64,000 nucleotides of DNA from Acytostelium subglobosum LB1 (Eukaryota > Evosea > Eumycetozoa > Acytosteliales > Acytosteliaceae), in contig NW_012236523.1 in NCBI RefSeq assembly GCF_000787575.1, positions 807,854 through 871,853 of the forward strand. Direction: 5' to 3'. The notes beneath the pieces were generated by a model that did no database searches, was not told where the DNA came from, and worked only from the letters and a program-made list of their open reading frames with translations. This document shows positions 20,375 to 32,000 of this stretch, in pieces. Positions within the stretch are counted from its first letter, which is position 1. Each line of letters begins with the position of its first letter. The translations under genes and the position numbers were made by a program.

Positions 20375-22451
20375 TTACTTTACAAATGATTGTAGATAGT
20401 CATCTGTTGCGTGGCCAAGTCGTTGGACGCTAGATCTCTGAAGATGACGGCGACAATCTAGGACGAGTACGGGTGTCGGAGGCCACAGTTGGAAGAGGAA
20501 CTGCAGAGTGCTGATGTTGTTGCATCGTTCAATGACAACCTTCAGAAGATCAAAGTAGTTTGGAACGAGTTGGCGAATGCTTTGGCTCTCGAGTAGGTGT
20601 TTGGCCACATCGATCAAGCCATGAGCACAGGCCAACCTGAAGCAGGCCACCCTAGCCTGTTCTCTTGGCAATGTACAATTTCCAATCACATAGTCTATCA
20701 ATCTCAGGTTGCCATGATGTGTTGCAACATCGATTGCACGGACGGAGAAGCGAATCGTAGTTGTCTGGACAAGGTAGTCCATTATCTCTTGACGTCCAAA
20801 GTACAGTGCCAAGTCCAACAGTCTATTGATGGTGGATGGATCGGTGAAGGGCAGGGCCGCCTTGAGATGTTCCAACATACCAAACTGAACCAACTGATGG
20901 CAGACGCCTCCCATGGCTTCCTTAATCAATTTCCTTCCAAGGAACTGCTTGAACTGGTCGATGTCCTGAGTGAGAGAATGATCAATATTGACGTGGACTC
21001 TCGAGATGTTTGGTTGATTCCTCAAAGTCCAATCGATCCTGTTCGATGTAAGTATTTGATAGATGGACTTGGTTGGGTCATCGGGTCGATGGTACGCTTC
21101 AAACATTAGTTGATCATGGGAACATTTGGGAGTGTAGAATTGGAGAAACTGGTCCCGTGTTCCATGCTTGCAGTAGCAGTTCATAAACATATCAGCGAGT
21201 TGCATGCTGGACAATGTCTCTGCAAGGTATTGGTCGACATCTGGAAGTCGTAGTGCAATGAGATCGGTGATCTTTGAACTTGCTTCTACCATCAAAGTAC
21301 TGCCTAAATACTGATCGTAATACTGGGTCCAGATTCGAATACACCTTCTTTGCGAATTCAATCACCAATAGACGGTCCATGACAAGGTTGTACAATGTCG
21401 ATTCCTTGGGGAACAAGCTTCTGAGTCTGAGCATCTGCTGGATCGTGTTCAGACTCGTGTGAAGGTCGTATGTCGAGAAGCGGAGATCCATCAGTTTGAA
21501 CGTCGACTTGAAGCGACTGAGCTTGGATCGAACCAGGCCTGGCTTCTGGCGCATTAGCGACATTAATGCCTTCATCACTGCGCTGGTCTGAAGGATGATG
21601 TTTCTGGTAAAGTGTACCAGGACCAGACGATTCATCAGGCCAATGTCCTTGACCTTGAACGTCTTGAGCATGCAATTGAACGAATGTCCTAAGGTCCAGT
21701 TTTTGACCATGATCCCAAGGACTTCGGTACGCAACCCAGGGTTGATGGAGAATTCAGAGGTTGTGGATATCAGCGGGATTTGGAACCGTTTGATGATGAA
21801 GCGAGGCGTGTCAAAGTTTACAAAGCTCATCTCGCAGAGTTTGAGTCTTGTATCATTGTCAATGAGGTCAACTTCTCTCTTTTGTTCTTGGAGCAACAGT
21901 CTGGCAATGTGTACGTGACCCATCACAAGTGCTGACCAAACCAGTATCTGACCATTTGTTGACCACCTGTTGACACCACCAGCTTGATAATCATCCGCCA
22001 TATCCAGCATCATCTTGACAAGTTCAATGTTGCCCGATTGACAAGCAAACTGAAGTAGACAAGGATCTGCCAACAATCTCTCTCTCACACTTCTATGCTC
22101 CACCATGATTAGATTGAACAGACGTACATTCATGTTCTGCATGAGGTATTGTAGGCTAACATCAAACATTATCTCTTGTTTACATTCAATCTTGTCGACT
22201 AGCAACTCCATATATCCACTACGTATCATCCTATCCATGCTATACCAGTCATTATATCTATATACTCGTCCATTACTATTTGGATTGTACTCTGAGGGGT
22301 CATCATCATAGTTGGCCACAACATCCTTATAACGAATTAACCTTGATATATGTTCTAATAAACCTTTGGGGAACATTAAACGCAACAAGTATCTATTGCC
22401 AAGTACTTGATATATGGTATCATATCCGTTCTGTCTTCGTTCGGTTGCCAT
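20375..22451 (-). CDS. Ankyrin-repeat-type protein, frame broken once
   Basis: Two overlapping minus frames (21192-22451 and 20375-21361) read as one protein of about 690 residues. The first begins MATERRQNGYDTIYQVLGN and contains ankyrin-like units (LLQFACQSGNIELVKMMLDMA, WSALVMGHVHIARLLLQEQ). The second continues with the same style (ATHHGNLRLIDYVIGNC, RLACAHGLIDVAKHLLES). The frame must change somewhere in 21192-21357. No GT-AG pair of normal length joins them, so this is a real frameshift, a sequencing error or a young pseudogene. Dictyostelids carry large families of such ankyrin-type proteins of unknown function, to which this most likely belongs. Confidence 0.7.
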
Positions 22452-22592
22452 ACATGTAGAATATCTGTATATGTATCTGTATTGTTGGATTTGAGATGGA
22501 GTTGATTGAATTTCAAAGGGTGCACTTCGAAAAGTTGAAGTCGATTAGAGAGTGAGAGGGCAAGGGTTGAGGGTTGAGGGTCAAACTATTCT

Positions 22593-25387
22593 TTATGTAA
22601 TGAGAGATATTAGACTGACAAAATAGGTCAATAAAGAGTAGCCGATGTTGCTTGAACGTGAAGGTGTTGTTGTCTCCATCTCTGTCTGTGTTCCTTTGTT
22701 GCCATCATTATTGAGTAGCTGACATCCATTGTTTGGAAGTAATGTAGTCATAACTACAAACCATAACACTCTAATCGTGAACACTGTTGTCAATGCAACT
22801 CTTTGTCTATTCATGGATTGGATTGTTAGTCAATGTCAATCGATCAGGTCGCGACTTAGTACTTACTTCCTGTTGAAAAAGAGTGGCAGGACTGAGATGA
22901 ACAATGTTGGATACATTAGTGATGCATTGGGGATGCCATCAGGGAGACATTGATCCAACAGTGTCCACACCTGGAATAGGAGTATGGCGGTATGGACGAT
23001 ATAGTAGAATATCTGGGCGTCACTCAGTGGCTTGTTTGGTTTGTTTGGTTTGTTTGGCTTGTGGCCTCCTGCGTGAGGCATGTCATTGCCACCAATTTGA
23101 AGTTGGAGTTGAGACCTTGGACTCAGTTCACCCATGTGAGCGGGCATTGAAGATGATGAAGGTGAGCGTGGTGGTTGATGCTGTTGCTGATGTTGTTGAT
23201 GCTGCTGATGTTGATGTGTTGTGCGGATGACTAATGATGATGAGGAGATTGGCGGTACTAATGGGGATGCCAGCTCTTCACTGCGTATAATATGATCATC
23301 TGAACGTCCGAGTTGACTAGAGGACATTGATGAAGTTGTGGATGTCGATGTTGTTTGATTCGTATATATGTCTGTGTCGTATGTATCCATCTGCTCAACC
23401 AAGACCTCTTTCGACTTCTTAAGGTTTCGTTTCCTAATCGTTGCCTTCCTTATCGATGGAGACTCTCTCACGATGTTCTTAAAGTTCACATTAATGTTAG
23501 ATGATGCCATGCCCATGCTCTGCCATGCCATCACTTTAGATCAACTTACAATTGGATGTATGGACAGTAGTTTGGTCTTCATTTGTACAAAGGGTGTTGC
23601 CAGTATTTGATTGATTGATGGTCTATCATAAGGACTTCTTCGCAACAGTGCTATGATCGTTTCCTTAATCTCCTTGGATCTCTAGAGAATGTTAACATGT
23701 TAGTGTACTGCGGCAACATGTCGCGGCTACTGGCGGTAATGCCATGTACTTACAGGGGGCGTGGTGGGTAGGAATAGCTTGGTATCCTTGAACTCTTCAA
23801 TCTCGGTGGCGAGTAGATCGATGTTCCTGTCTGGATCACTATCAGAGAATGGGTTGCCAGAGTATCGGAATGGCAGTCGTCCATAGGCAAGCTCATAGAG
23901 CAGGATGCCCAGCGACCAGATGTCACACTTCTCATTGCTCTTGACAAAGTACTCGCCGTTTGAGTTCTTCTGCAGCAGTTCTGGCGCCACGTACTCCATT
24001 GTACCAGTGTTGCCCGTCCTCTTCAATCGCTCTTTGAACCCAGACACAGTGTCACATGTGCCAAAGTCACTTATCATCAAGTGAGTCACTAGACTATCAC
24101 AAGCTGGTTCATAATGTTGATGCAACAAGATGTTCTGAGGCTTCAAATCACGATGAATGATCTCTGAATGATGAAGATATCCAATGCCTTGACACAAATC
24201 AATGAAGACTAAGTTGTTGGATTGAGATTGTTAGGCCACGACAATGACAATGGTTGTTGATTGATTGATCGAATGTATGTATACGTACAACTCCATATCT
24301 CATTCTCTGGAAGTATTTGCTTCTCTGCCATGTAGTCGTAGAGGTTGCCATTGTTGGCATACTCCATGAGGATGAATAGACATGGTATCTTTGGTCCAAA
24401 GTTTGCTGGCTGATCATACTCTAACCATGAGTGCTTGTAGTTGATGATGTTCTTATGCTTCTGTAGTGTCTCCAATGCCTTCACCTCTTGTAATACCTGA
24501 TATAACCATGGTAGATTCTCACCAACTGGTACCTTCTTGACTGCATATTCCTATATGATTGAATGAGTGAGTGAGTTAGTCGGAATAGTTCCAACGTGTC
24601 AATGACATTGTTACTTACACCAAGATCAACAGTGTTGATTAAATGACGACAGTGATACACTGCACCGAATCCCCCTGATCCTATCTTCTTTGTCTCTTGG
24701 AAGAATCGCCTGTAGTAGCCAGAGTTGAGGAACTCCTCGGAGAATATGTCGGCGGCGGTCGGACCACCNCCNCCGCCACCTCCACCTCCTGCCGATGACG
24801 ACGATGATGGTGATGGTCGTGTATGCGAGGTTGGTGACGACGATGAAGTTGGTGCTGCAGTTGTCGAGTTGTTGTTGTTGTTGCGACTTGATGACTCGAG
24901 CAACAAGAAATAGTCTCGTGACATGTAGTCGGATGCTGCTGCGTCATATAGCACTGATGATTGAGACGATGTTGACACACCTCCAGTGTTTGATCCTCCT
25001 CCTCCTGTTCTTCCCTCGTAGGGCCTATTACACATTGGGCATTGTATCGAGTGCTGTGTATTATGACCCTTACCTATATGTACATTGGCAGGTGAGTCCT
25101 TGACCACTGCGCTCAAGCTATGAGGGTCCCATAACACTATCTTTTGTAAGTCCTCATTATGTCTGTTGTTTAATTGATTGATTGATTGATTGATTGTTAG
25201 TATGTTCGCTTCATTATGTGTTTGTTTGATTGATTGACACATACAATATGACTTGTAAGTTATCATGATATATTGTTATCTGTTTCTCATTATTGTTGTT
25301 GTTGTTGTTATTGATATTGTTGTTTATGTTATTGTTATTGATATCGTTGTTATTGTTGTTGTAATTACTATCGATATAGGTATTCAT
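22593..25387 (-). CDS. iksA: IKS1-family serine/threonine kinase with hydrophobic C-terminus
   Basis: Seven exons (25245-25387, 24619-25162, 24289-24550, 23754-24208, 23550-23681, 22867-23477, 22593-22806) join in phase to 786 residues. The start ATG (25387) opens an Asn-rich leader. Residues ~45-95 match the IKS1 N-terminus (VLWDPHSLSAVV, CPMCNRPY with C89/C92). The kinase domain, ~205-510, is complete: IGSGGFGAVY, EYAVKKV, IIHRDLKPQN, ISDFGTC, GTMEYVAPE, DIWSLGILLYEL. After a Ser/Gln-rich linker come hydrophobic segments at ~665-740 and at the very end (YSLLTYFVSLISL), so the kinase is probably membrane-held, as I recall for fungal IKS1. The 72-base fifth intron (GTAAGT to TTTAAG) is the least certain join. 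Two undetermined bases (24769, 24772) fall in a Gly run. Confidence 0.87.
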
Positions 25388-25474
25388 TGCATGGTATCAT
25401 TCAATGATTCAAAAGTATTTGTTTATCATAGTTATGTATTTGTTTGAAGTAGGTATGGCCCAATCAACAATGTC

Positions 25475-25501
25475 CAACTCTTGCATGAAGTGCAAGAGTT
25501 G
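25475..25501. terminator. Perfect 11-bp hairpin between genes
   Basis: CAACTCTTGCA, a 5-base loop TGAAG, then TGCAAGAGTTG form a perfect inverted repeat. It sits in the 170-base spacer after the stop of the first tandem paralogue (25558) and upstream of the iksA start (25387). It could be a 3'-processing or termination hairpin for the former or a protein-binding palindrome for the latter. Only the symmetry is seen. Confidence 0.45.
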
Positions 25502-25557
25502 TGTTTTTCAAAGATTTGATTGATTAATTGATTGATTGATTGAAATTGTTTATTTTA

Positions 25558-26301
25558 TTACACAACTCTAGTGAAATACTGTTTTTCCATACGCCTTCCA
25601 ATTGCATAATTGGATTCTCTTCCAAATGTCTCCTGGGTCTTCAGGGAGGTCACCTCAAATGTGCCTTTCCCAATGCGATAATTGGACTTTAGAAACAATA
25701 GAAATCTATGTTCAGTATTGCAGACCAACTCGACCTCAAGGCTATCGTATCTAAGTTTGATGGGCATAGGTTGTTCACACCAGAGAGATATCTCCACCAT
25801 AGCTGTCTTATCTTTGTTCTCCAGAATGCCAGGGGTGGTACTCAAGAGAGAACTAGTTCTTGATGTCATTGGAATATCTGTTGTTGTTGAGGTTGAAGAC
25901 CTCTTTGAGGATGAGGATGGTTTCAAAAGTGTATATGACTGAATGGTTGATGATGCGGGTAGATCGCTGAGTTGGATCATGGCCTCCTTGATGTTGACCT
26001 TGAATAACTCTTGGTCCAGGATGAAGGTGTAAGAAGAAGGAATTGATTCCACAACTGTTGTTATTTTGCTCTTGCTATGATAATATGTAATTCTTTTTGT
26101 GATCGAAGTTACGCCATCCAACTGTGTTCTTAGTGTTTGATTCTCTTTTTGTAGATGGTGTACAGTCATTGTCAGTTGCTCTAGTGTCATCAAAGGCATG
26201 GAAACAACAGTATTGTTTTCGGCCGATTCATTCTTATTGTCATTGTCTATTATTGGGGAATAATCACCATTTTCTTTGTTATAATTTTTAAATAAAGACA
26301 T
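25558..26301 (-). CDS. Tandem family member A, unknown function
   Basis: Single exon, 247 residues. It begins MSLFKNYNKENGDYSPI. The N-terminus is polar, followed by a short coiled-coil-like segment (TLEQLTMTVHHLQKENQTLRTQLDGV), a conserved beta-rich block (ITYYHSKSKITTVVESIPSS...ELFKVNIKEAMIQLSDLPASSTIQSYTLLKPS), a Ser/Thr linker, and a second block (MVEISLWCEQPMPIKLRYDSLEVEL, HRFLLFLKSNYRIGKG). It is the first of three adjacent, same-strand, intronless paralogues. I recognise no family. The coiled coil suggests oligomers; nothing suggests catalysis. Confidence 0.75.
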   Translation of the reverse strand: MSLFKNYNKENGDYSPIIDNDNKNESAENNTVVSMPLMTLEQLTMTVHHLQKENQTLRTQLDGVTSITKRITYYHSKSKITTVVESIPSSYTFILDQELFKVNIKEAMIQLSDLPASSTIQSYTLLKPSSSSKRSSTSTTTDIPMTSRTSSLLSTTPGILENKDKTAMVEISLWCEQPMPIKLRYDSLEVELVCNTEHRFLLFLKSNYRIGKGTFEVTSLKTQETFGRESNYAIGRRMEKQYFTRVV

Positions 26302-26741
26302 TCTATTTTTTTAGTAAATGATTTAGATTATTATAATGCTGTTATTGATTTGATTCAATCTTCAAAGTTTGTACTTATCTAAAAAAAAACAAAGGGTTTA
26401 CAATGATTGGAGACATATGTCATTTGATCATTCTTGGCATTCCAAGGGTTCCGGATCATGGTCTGTACGGTATTGTACATGACTCTATTTGATGAGCTTC
26501 ACCAAAACCACCCACATCGTGATATGATTTGGGGACTATTAATTATACCATAAATGGAATTTTGACTTTTTAAAGACTTTTGGGGCACTATTTTGAACAT
26601 TATTTGGTTTATTATTATTGTATTTGTAGTATAAAAGAAAAATTATTTATATTGATTGATTTACCACCTTTGGAAAAATAGTTACATATTTATATTTATT
26701 ATAATAATATGCTACAATTCCAACTTAAATGTTTAACTTGA
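26302..26741. other. Spacer and promoter of family member A
   Basis: AT-rich. It contains, at about 26403-26454, a ~50-base element also found upstream of member B (27571-27620): both read ATGATTG, then GATCATTCTTG, then CAAGG and TTCCGG. The rest is T-rich, with a poly(A)-like tract near 26383. No gene seen. Confidence 0.6.
26403..26454 (-). promoter_or_regulatory. Shared upstream element, copy A
   Basis: It lies about 100-150 bases before the start of member A. In the sense of the gene it reads ccggaacccttggaatgcc then aagaatgatc. Copy B (27571-27620) is closely similar and copy C (28574-28596) is shorter. Equal spacing from three paralogous starts argues for a promoter element or for promoter sequence duplicated with the gene. 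Confidence 0.5.
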
Positions 26742-27461
26742 TCATGATGCAGTATACTTTCCCCATCCTTTACAAGAGAGGTCACTTCCCTCTTTCTCTT
26801 TGTCCTTCTGGAGAGTGATCTTAATTTTGCCATTCTTACCAATGCGAGAATTGGACTTTGGAAACAATAAGTATCTCGTCTCTGTACTGCCGAGTAAGTC
26901 GACCACAAGGCTATCATATTTAAGACTTATAGGCATAGGCTGTTCGCACCAGACACTTATCTCCAGCATTGATATCTTTTCATTTCCCAAGGTGATCAAA
27001 GGGGATGAAGTAGTGGTTGTAGTTGTAGTTGTAGTTGTTGATGATAACACCCCATATGTGGAAGTTTGTGATGATTTCTTCTTTGACTCTTTTGATGGTT
27101 TCAAAGGTACATAAGATTGGATTGTTGTCGATGCTGGTAGGTCGTTCAGATGTACCAAGACCTCTTTGATAATGACAGTGAACAACACTTTGTTCAGGAG
27201 GAAAGAATTGGTTGATGGGAGACTGAAAACAATAAAGGATATTTTGTTGGCGAAGTTTGTATAAACTGATTTGGAGGCATATGTTGTGGCATCCAACCGT
27301 GATCTCAGCAAAAGTATCTCTCTTTGAAGTTGGAGGATAGTCATTGTCATTTGCTCTGGTGTCATCACAGGTAGGGGAAGTCCAATAATATTATTATTGT
27401 TGTTATTCAATAGGTCTAAAATAGGGACTTCATCACCATTATCATCATTGTTATAAGTCAT
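26742..27461 (-). CDS. Tandem family member B, unknown function
   Basis: Single exon, 239 residues, starting MTYNNDDNGDEVPILDL. The organisation is the same as in members A and C: an acidic/Asn-rich start, a coiled-coil-like LTPEQ-type segment (MTPEQMTMTILQLQREILLLRSRL), the block ISFIVFSLPSTNSFLLNK with HLNDLPASTTIQSYVPLKPS, a Thr run, then the strongly kept SVWCEQPMPISLKYDSLVVDL and RYLLFPKSNSRIGK. The Cys-Glu-Gln-Pro-Met-Pro core is nearly identical between copies while the linkers differ, as expected of old tandem duplicates under selection. Function unknown. Confidence 0.75.
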   Translation of the reverse strand: MTYNNDDNGDEVPILDLLNNNNNNIIGLPLPVMTPEQMTMTILQLQREILLLRSRLDATTYASKSVYTNFANKISFIVFSLPSTNSFLLNKVLFTVIIKEVLVHLNDLPASTTIQSYVPLKPSKESKKKSSQTSTYGVLSSTTTTTTTTTTSSPLITLGNEKISMLEISVWCEQPMPISLKYDSLVVDLLGSTETRYLLFPKSNSRIGKNGKIKITLQKDKEKEGSDLSCKGWGKYTAS

Positions 27462-27570
27462 TATTATTATTATTAGTATATATAAGAAGTTGTAGTTGTT
27501 GTAATTGTTGTTGATTGATTTGATTTGATGATAGTTTAGTTAAATTACTTGCTACATATAAGAATACTTT

Positions 27571-27620
27571 ATGATTGAGATAGATGACATAAGATCATTC
27601 TTGTTTTACAAGGATTCCGG
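27571..27620 (-). promoter_or_regulatory. Shared upstream element, copy B
   Basis: It lies about 110-160 bases before the member B start and reads ATGATTGAGATAG, GATCATTCTTG, ACAAGGATTCCGG on the plus strand. It aligns with copy A with few differences. Nothing else in the 278-base spacer looks conserved. Confidence 0.5.
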
Positions 27621-27739
27621 GGCATGCCCAGGCCTAGGTTCAGTTCAGTTAAGGGGAAAGCACCCAAAAAAGGGTGATGGTGTGGTTCTGATTTGGGGGT
27701 AAAATGATCAAACAAAAATTTATTGATGGAAGGAAGATA

Positions 27740-28462
27740 TTATGATGAGGATCTCACACGTACTCCATAGCTTGTGAATGGGATGTCACTTCCAGAATTT
27801 ACGTAATCCTTGGGGACAGAGATCTTAACTTTGCCATAGTTTGGTCTTGTGTTGTTGGGCTTTGGAAATAACAAGTATCTTTGTTCTGCACTACATAATA
27901 AATCAACCTCGACGCCATTGTATCTAAGTTTGATTGGCATTGGATGTTGACACCACAAACCAAACTCGACCATTGATGTGTTGTTTGGCGTGGCCAAAAG
28001 TGCTGTAGTTGCAGTTGATGAAGTTGATGTTGTAGAGGTTGTAGAGGTTGTAGAGGTTGTAGAGGTTGTAGATGTTGTTGTAGAGGTTGTGGATGATGTG
28101 AAAGGTGTATACGACATCAATGTTGTTGTTGATTCTGGTAGATCTTTCTGATTTAACATGACCTCTCTGGTGAATAACGTGAGCAGTGATTGATGAAAGA
28201 GGAAAGTGTTTGATGACGGGAGACTGTACAAAACAAAGGTTACTTTCCTGATGGTGTTAAAATAAATATGTTTAGAGGACTCTGTTACAGCGTTCAACTG
28301 TGATCTCAATAGTTGTGTCTCTTGTTGTAGTTGTTGGACAGTCATTGCCAATTGCTCCATTGTCACTACAGTCTGGGGAACACCTCCACTATTGACCGAT
28401 GCTTTCTTATCAATATCTACTATTGGGACATCATCACCATCTTCCTCATTGTTATAAGTCAT
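27740..28462 (-). CDS. Tandem family member C, unknown function
   Basis: Single exon, 240 residues, starting MTYNNEEDGDDVPIVDI, almost the same opening as member B. It has the coiled-coil-like MEQLAMTVQQLQQETQLLRSQL, a block with FVLYSLPSSNTFLFHQ and QKDLPESTTTLMSYTPF, a run of TSTTSTTSTT (a nine-base repeat in the DNA near 28030-28080), then GLWCQHPMPIKLRYNGVEVDL and RYLLFPKPN. B and C look closer to each other than to A at the N-terminus, so the B/C duplication may be the younger one. Confidence 0.75.
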   Translation of the reverse strand: MTYNNEEDGDDVPIVDIDKKASVNSGGVPQTVVTMEQLAMTVQQLQQETQLLRSQLNAVTESSKHIYFNTIRKVTFVLYSLPSSNTFLFHQSLLTLFTREVMLNQKDLPESTTTLMSYTPFTSSTTSTTTSTTSTTSTTSTTSTTSTSSTATTALLATPNNTSMVEFGLWCQHPMPIKLRYNGVEVDLLCSAEQRYLLFPKPNNTRPNYGKVKISVPKDYVNSGSDIPFTSYGVRVRSSS

Positions 28463-29013
28463 TGTTATATTAAGTTATTATTATTAGTGGTGTTATATAT
28501 ATATTTTTATCTGTATCATCTTAATCAGAAATCGAGTTGACAACTAAAAAAGATTGGTTACTTTGACACCTAGGTCTTGACTTTCAAAGATTCCGAGTCC
28601 TCCCTGGGGCGAGTGAATTTTTAAAGATTGAACTTACAAAGTAATCATTTTAATTGAACTGGGTATTATAATAATCAATTGTTGCCTTCTTTGTATCCTA
28701 TCGAAAATACCAAGGGGAATATTCCAGTCTGGGAATATTCATCCCATCTTGGACGATGTTACATTGATTCATTTAGTCTTTTCTCCCTTTCCTTCTTCTC
28801 AATATCCTTTTGTTTATCTTTATCATTATCATCATAATGAATTGATACTTAATGATTATTTCATAATGGTCTTCGTATCAATAACATTCGTCAATCATTC
28901 TTGTTTGGATAATTATCCTTTTTTGGACTTGATCAAAAGGCGTGTGTGATTGACAGCTTGGTATGTGTGATTGAAGTCAGTTTGGAGTGATGGCTTGTCA
29001 AATTGGTAATTGT
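28463..29013. other. Spacer upstream of member C and 3' of PI3K
   Basis: AT-rich. Copy C of the shared element (TTTCAAAGATTCCGAG) is at 28574-28596. Near 28715-28740 there are two close GGAATATTC palindromes. The tail is the 3' UTR of the PI3K gene on the same strand. No gene seen. Confidence 0.5.
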
Positions 29014-32000
29014 TTAATGTGCCCAATTGTGGAACAAGTCATTAAGTAGTACAGTCTTGGTGTTGAGTGCAACATGTATGTTGTTGGTGAACTCCTTGGC
29101 AGCTTCAGTGTCGCTCACACCTGGTGCCAACGCTTTCCTCAAGTAATCAATGTCGTCCTCATGTTGTAGCTCTGGTATTCCAGTACTTAGCATCTATTTT
29201 ACAATGAAGGAGATAATAGTTAGTGTAAGTATGTTATAACTATATAATACTAACTATATATATAGTTCTATTACTTACCAGTTGGAATAGATTAATAAAT
29301 AGGTCTGTGTGTTTTCTCAATGTATTGTATGCTAGGCAACAAGTCTGGACGAAGAACTTAAAGTTCTCGCTGTCCTTGCCTCCAACAATCGCCATGTATT
29401 GAGGTGTGAAAATGAATGGCGCTCGCTCTCTCTTGAAGCCATACTTCTTCTTGTAGTTGCCAAGGAAGTGGCCAAAGTCGATGTCTAAATGTCCATAGCC
29501 AAAGTCAGTCAAGTTAGTAAACTGCCGTGTTTCGCCGCCTCGCCACACGTCGATCCTAAACTTAAAACTTACGGAATAGATGACCAGCCTTGGTAATCAT
29601 GATGTTGTCAGCATGTCGGTCTCCAATGCCAAGGACGTAGGTGGCAACGACGTAGCCTGCGCAAGACAGAATGAATGTCTCCACGGCTTTGTTGTAGTCC
29701 TCCTCGTTGGGATTGCATTCACGAAGCCAATTGTCCAGTGTCTTCTCCTCGAGCAGTGCACCGGTGCCACCGGCATCCTTGTTGATGTTGGCGATCGTGT
29801 TGGCATTGAGCACGACCTCGATCATACCAATGCCATTGCCAGTGGCCACGCACTTGTATGGCTGCAGGCGCAGGTCCAGACCTGCGCTCCTCCATATCTT
29901 GTCCATGATCCTGATGACTTGCAGTGTCAAGATGTCCTGTCTAAGGTCATCTCCTACCTTGAATATCACTGTCAATGGCTTGGCGAATGGTTCCACGTTC
30001 TCAAAGACCAGCCACAGTGGCAACTAGATTGATGCGTCGAGTTCATAAGTTAGTCCATCGAGTCTGATTGATCAGTCGCCCGCGCAACAGTGCATCATCG
30101 ACCAAATTCATACCTTCTTACTGTCCATATATCTACACTTGTCCGCGATGAGACCCTTGGCTTCCCAGCGTGGGTCGAGGGGTAGCTGGAATCGCTCTGG
30201 CAGCCTGAGCTTGGAAAGACCGTCAGCCAGGGCCTTCTTGCGGTCGGCCGTGCTGTGTGCATTCTTGACGCTGTTAGCCACGGCTACAAGCTGATTGATG
30301 ACGTTGTCCTGCTTGACCAGCTCTTGACGATGCGATCCACAGCTGCGCAAGTAGCCCTCGAGGAACAGGCCATAGCGCTCTTCAATCTCGGGCGTGTCCA
30401 GCTCTGATTTGAGCGCCCAGAAGAACTGATGACCAATACGTGAGCGGTTTGCCAATGCGCGTTGCAGCAACATGGCAGAGAGGTCGGAGCGATGGTATGG
30501 CTCATACTTGAGCACCTGTGTCAGTTGCAGCAGGAAGTCCGAGAACTCGGCGTCCGAGAAACTGTTGAGCGCGGCAACGGCGTAGCTGCGCACGTTGCTG
30601 TCGGCAAACTTGGCGTCCAGCAGCTCGAGTGCCTGAGTGGTCTGAAGAGGCGCCCATTGGCCCAGCATCCTATAAGCCTCCAATGTCTGCTCGTGGTCGG
30701 TCCACGCGATGCTGCTAAGGAACTTGGCCAACGACTTTGGTTTGTTGACGTAGATGTGGCGGTATGAGTAGATCAACTTGCGATCCTCGGGCGTCAGCTT
30801 GACCAGAGGGTCTGACTGCATCAATGCCATGAGTTGTTTGGAATCGTCTGGGTCCTGCAGCTTGCGTTGGATGTTGACGATGGACTCAGTTTTGGTGGGA
30901 GAGGGAGGAGTAGTGCGCTCGACGACTGGTGGCGAGACAAACACGACGGGCTTGACAAATGTCTCGAACTCGACCAGCAGTATTGTTGGCGTCTTGGACG
31001 ACAAGTTGTCCACGCAAGTGCCGATAGGGTTGGCGCGGGCATCCTCCCACAGACGCAAGGCAAATGGTCCTGTTCGCAGACATCCCTTGTGATCGATCAG
31101 CTGGAAGTTGGCCCAGCCCAATGGGATGGACTTGGACTCGCTGACGTCTGCCTGGTTCTCAGATGTGACAAAGAACGTGAAGCAAGCGCGAGCAGCACGC
31201 GGCAGTGATCGCACAGATATGTTGAATGGCGTCCACACATCGCGCTCCCAGTCTGGGAAGTGGAACGTGTCCATCTTGCCAAGAGGCGTGCAGGCTGTGT
31301 ACACTGGGTTGGAGATCGCTTCGCCGCCGTGATACAGCTCGACCATGACGAATCCATTGGGGACGCGGTCCACAAACTTGTTCTTGGCGTCCTCGTTGCG
31401 CTGCACATTGATGTTTCGCAGTCCCACGATCTTGACGCGGAACAATCTGTTGACCTTTGTGATGGGCAATCGTCCACTCGTCGCGTATTGAGTCATATTG
31501 ATCATTGATGCCGAGGGCATGTGCTGCTGCTGTTGCTGTGAGGCTGCCTCGTCTGCAGCTGGCGCGCCCGATCCATTGTCCTCATCCTCGCTATCAAAGT
31601 CAGTGGTATCCAGCAGTTTGTCGATGAAGGAGATGGTGCTGTCAGGTTGGCTCTGGAGGGTGGAGAAGCTGGTGAGCGTCAGGTCGATGCTCTGCTGCTT
31701 GCTGATGCACTGGCGAATGTAGTCGTAGTCCAGCAGGGCAAAGTCGCCGTTCTTGGCGGTTGGCGTGAGACGGTGGTCGGCGACAGTCTGTGCGCCCAGC
31801 TGCAGTGTGGTGAGGATGTACTCGCGGAAGCCCGTTACCTTGAGCACAAAGTCTGTGGCGGTCTTTCCGCGCGTGTTGATAATGTCCACCATGGCGTACT
31901 TGCGGAACATGTCGGTGAGCACCTCGCCGACGGGCACGTGCGGGTCGCAATAGATCTTCTTGCTCATCTTGACGGCGTTGGGGATCAGCACCTGGATCGC

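Noticed and set aside
22863-23534. Treating the 22863-23534 frame as a gene separate from the kinase
   Set aside because: A 72-base GT-AG intron joins it in phase to the kinase, and the hydrophobic end fits the IKS1 family.
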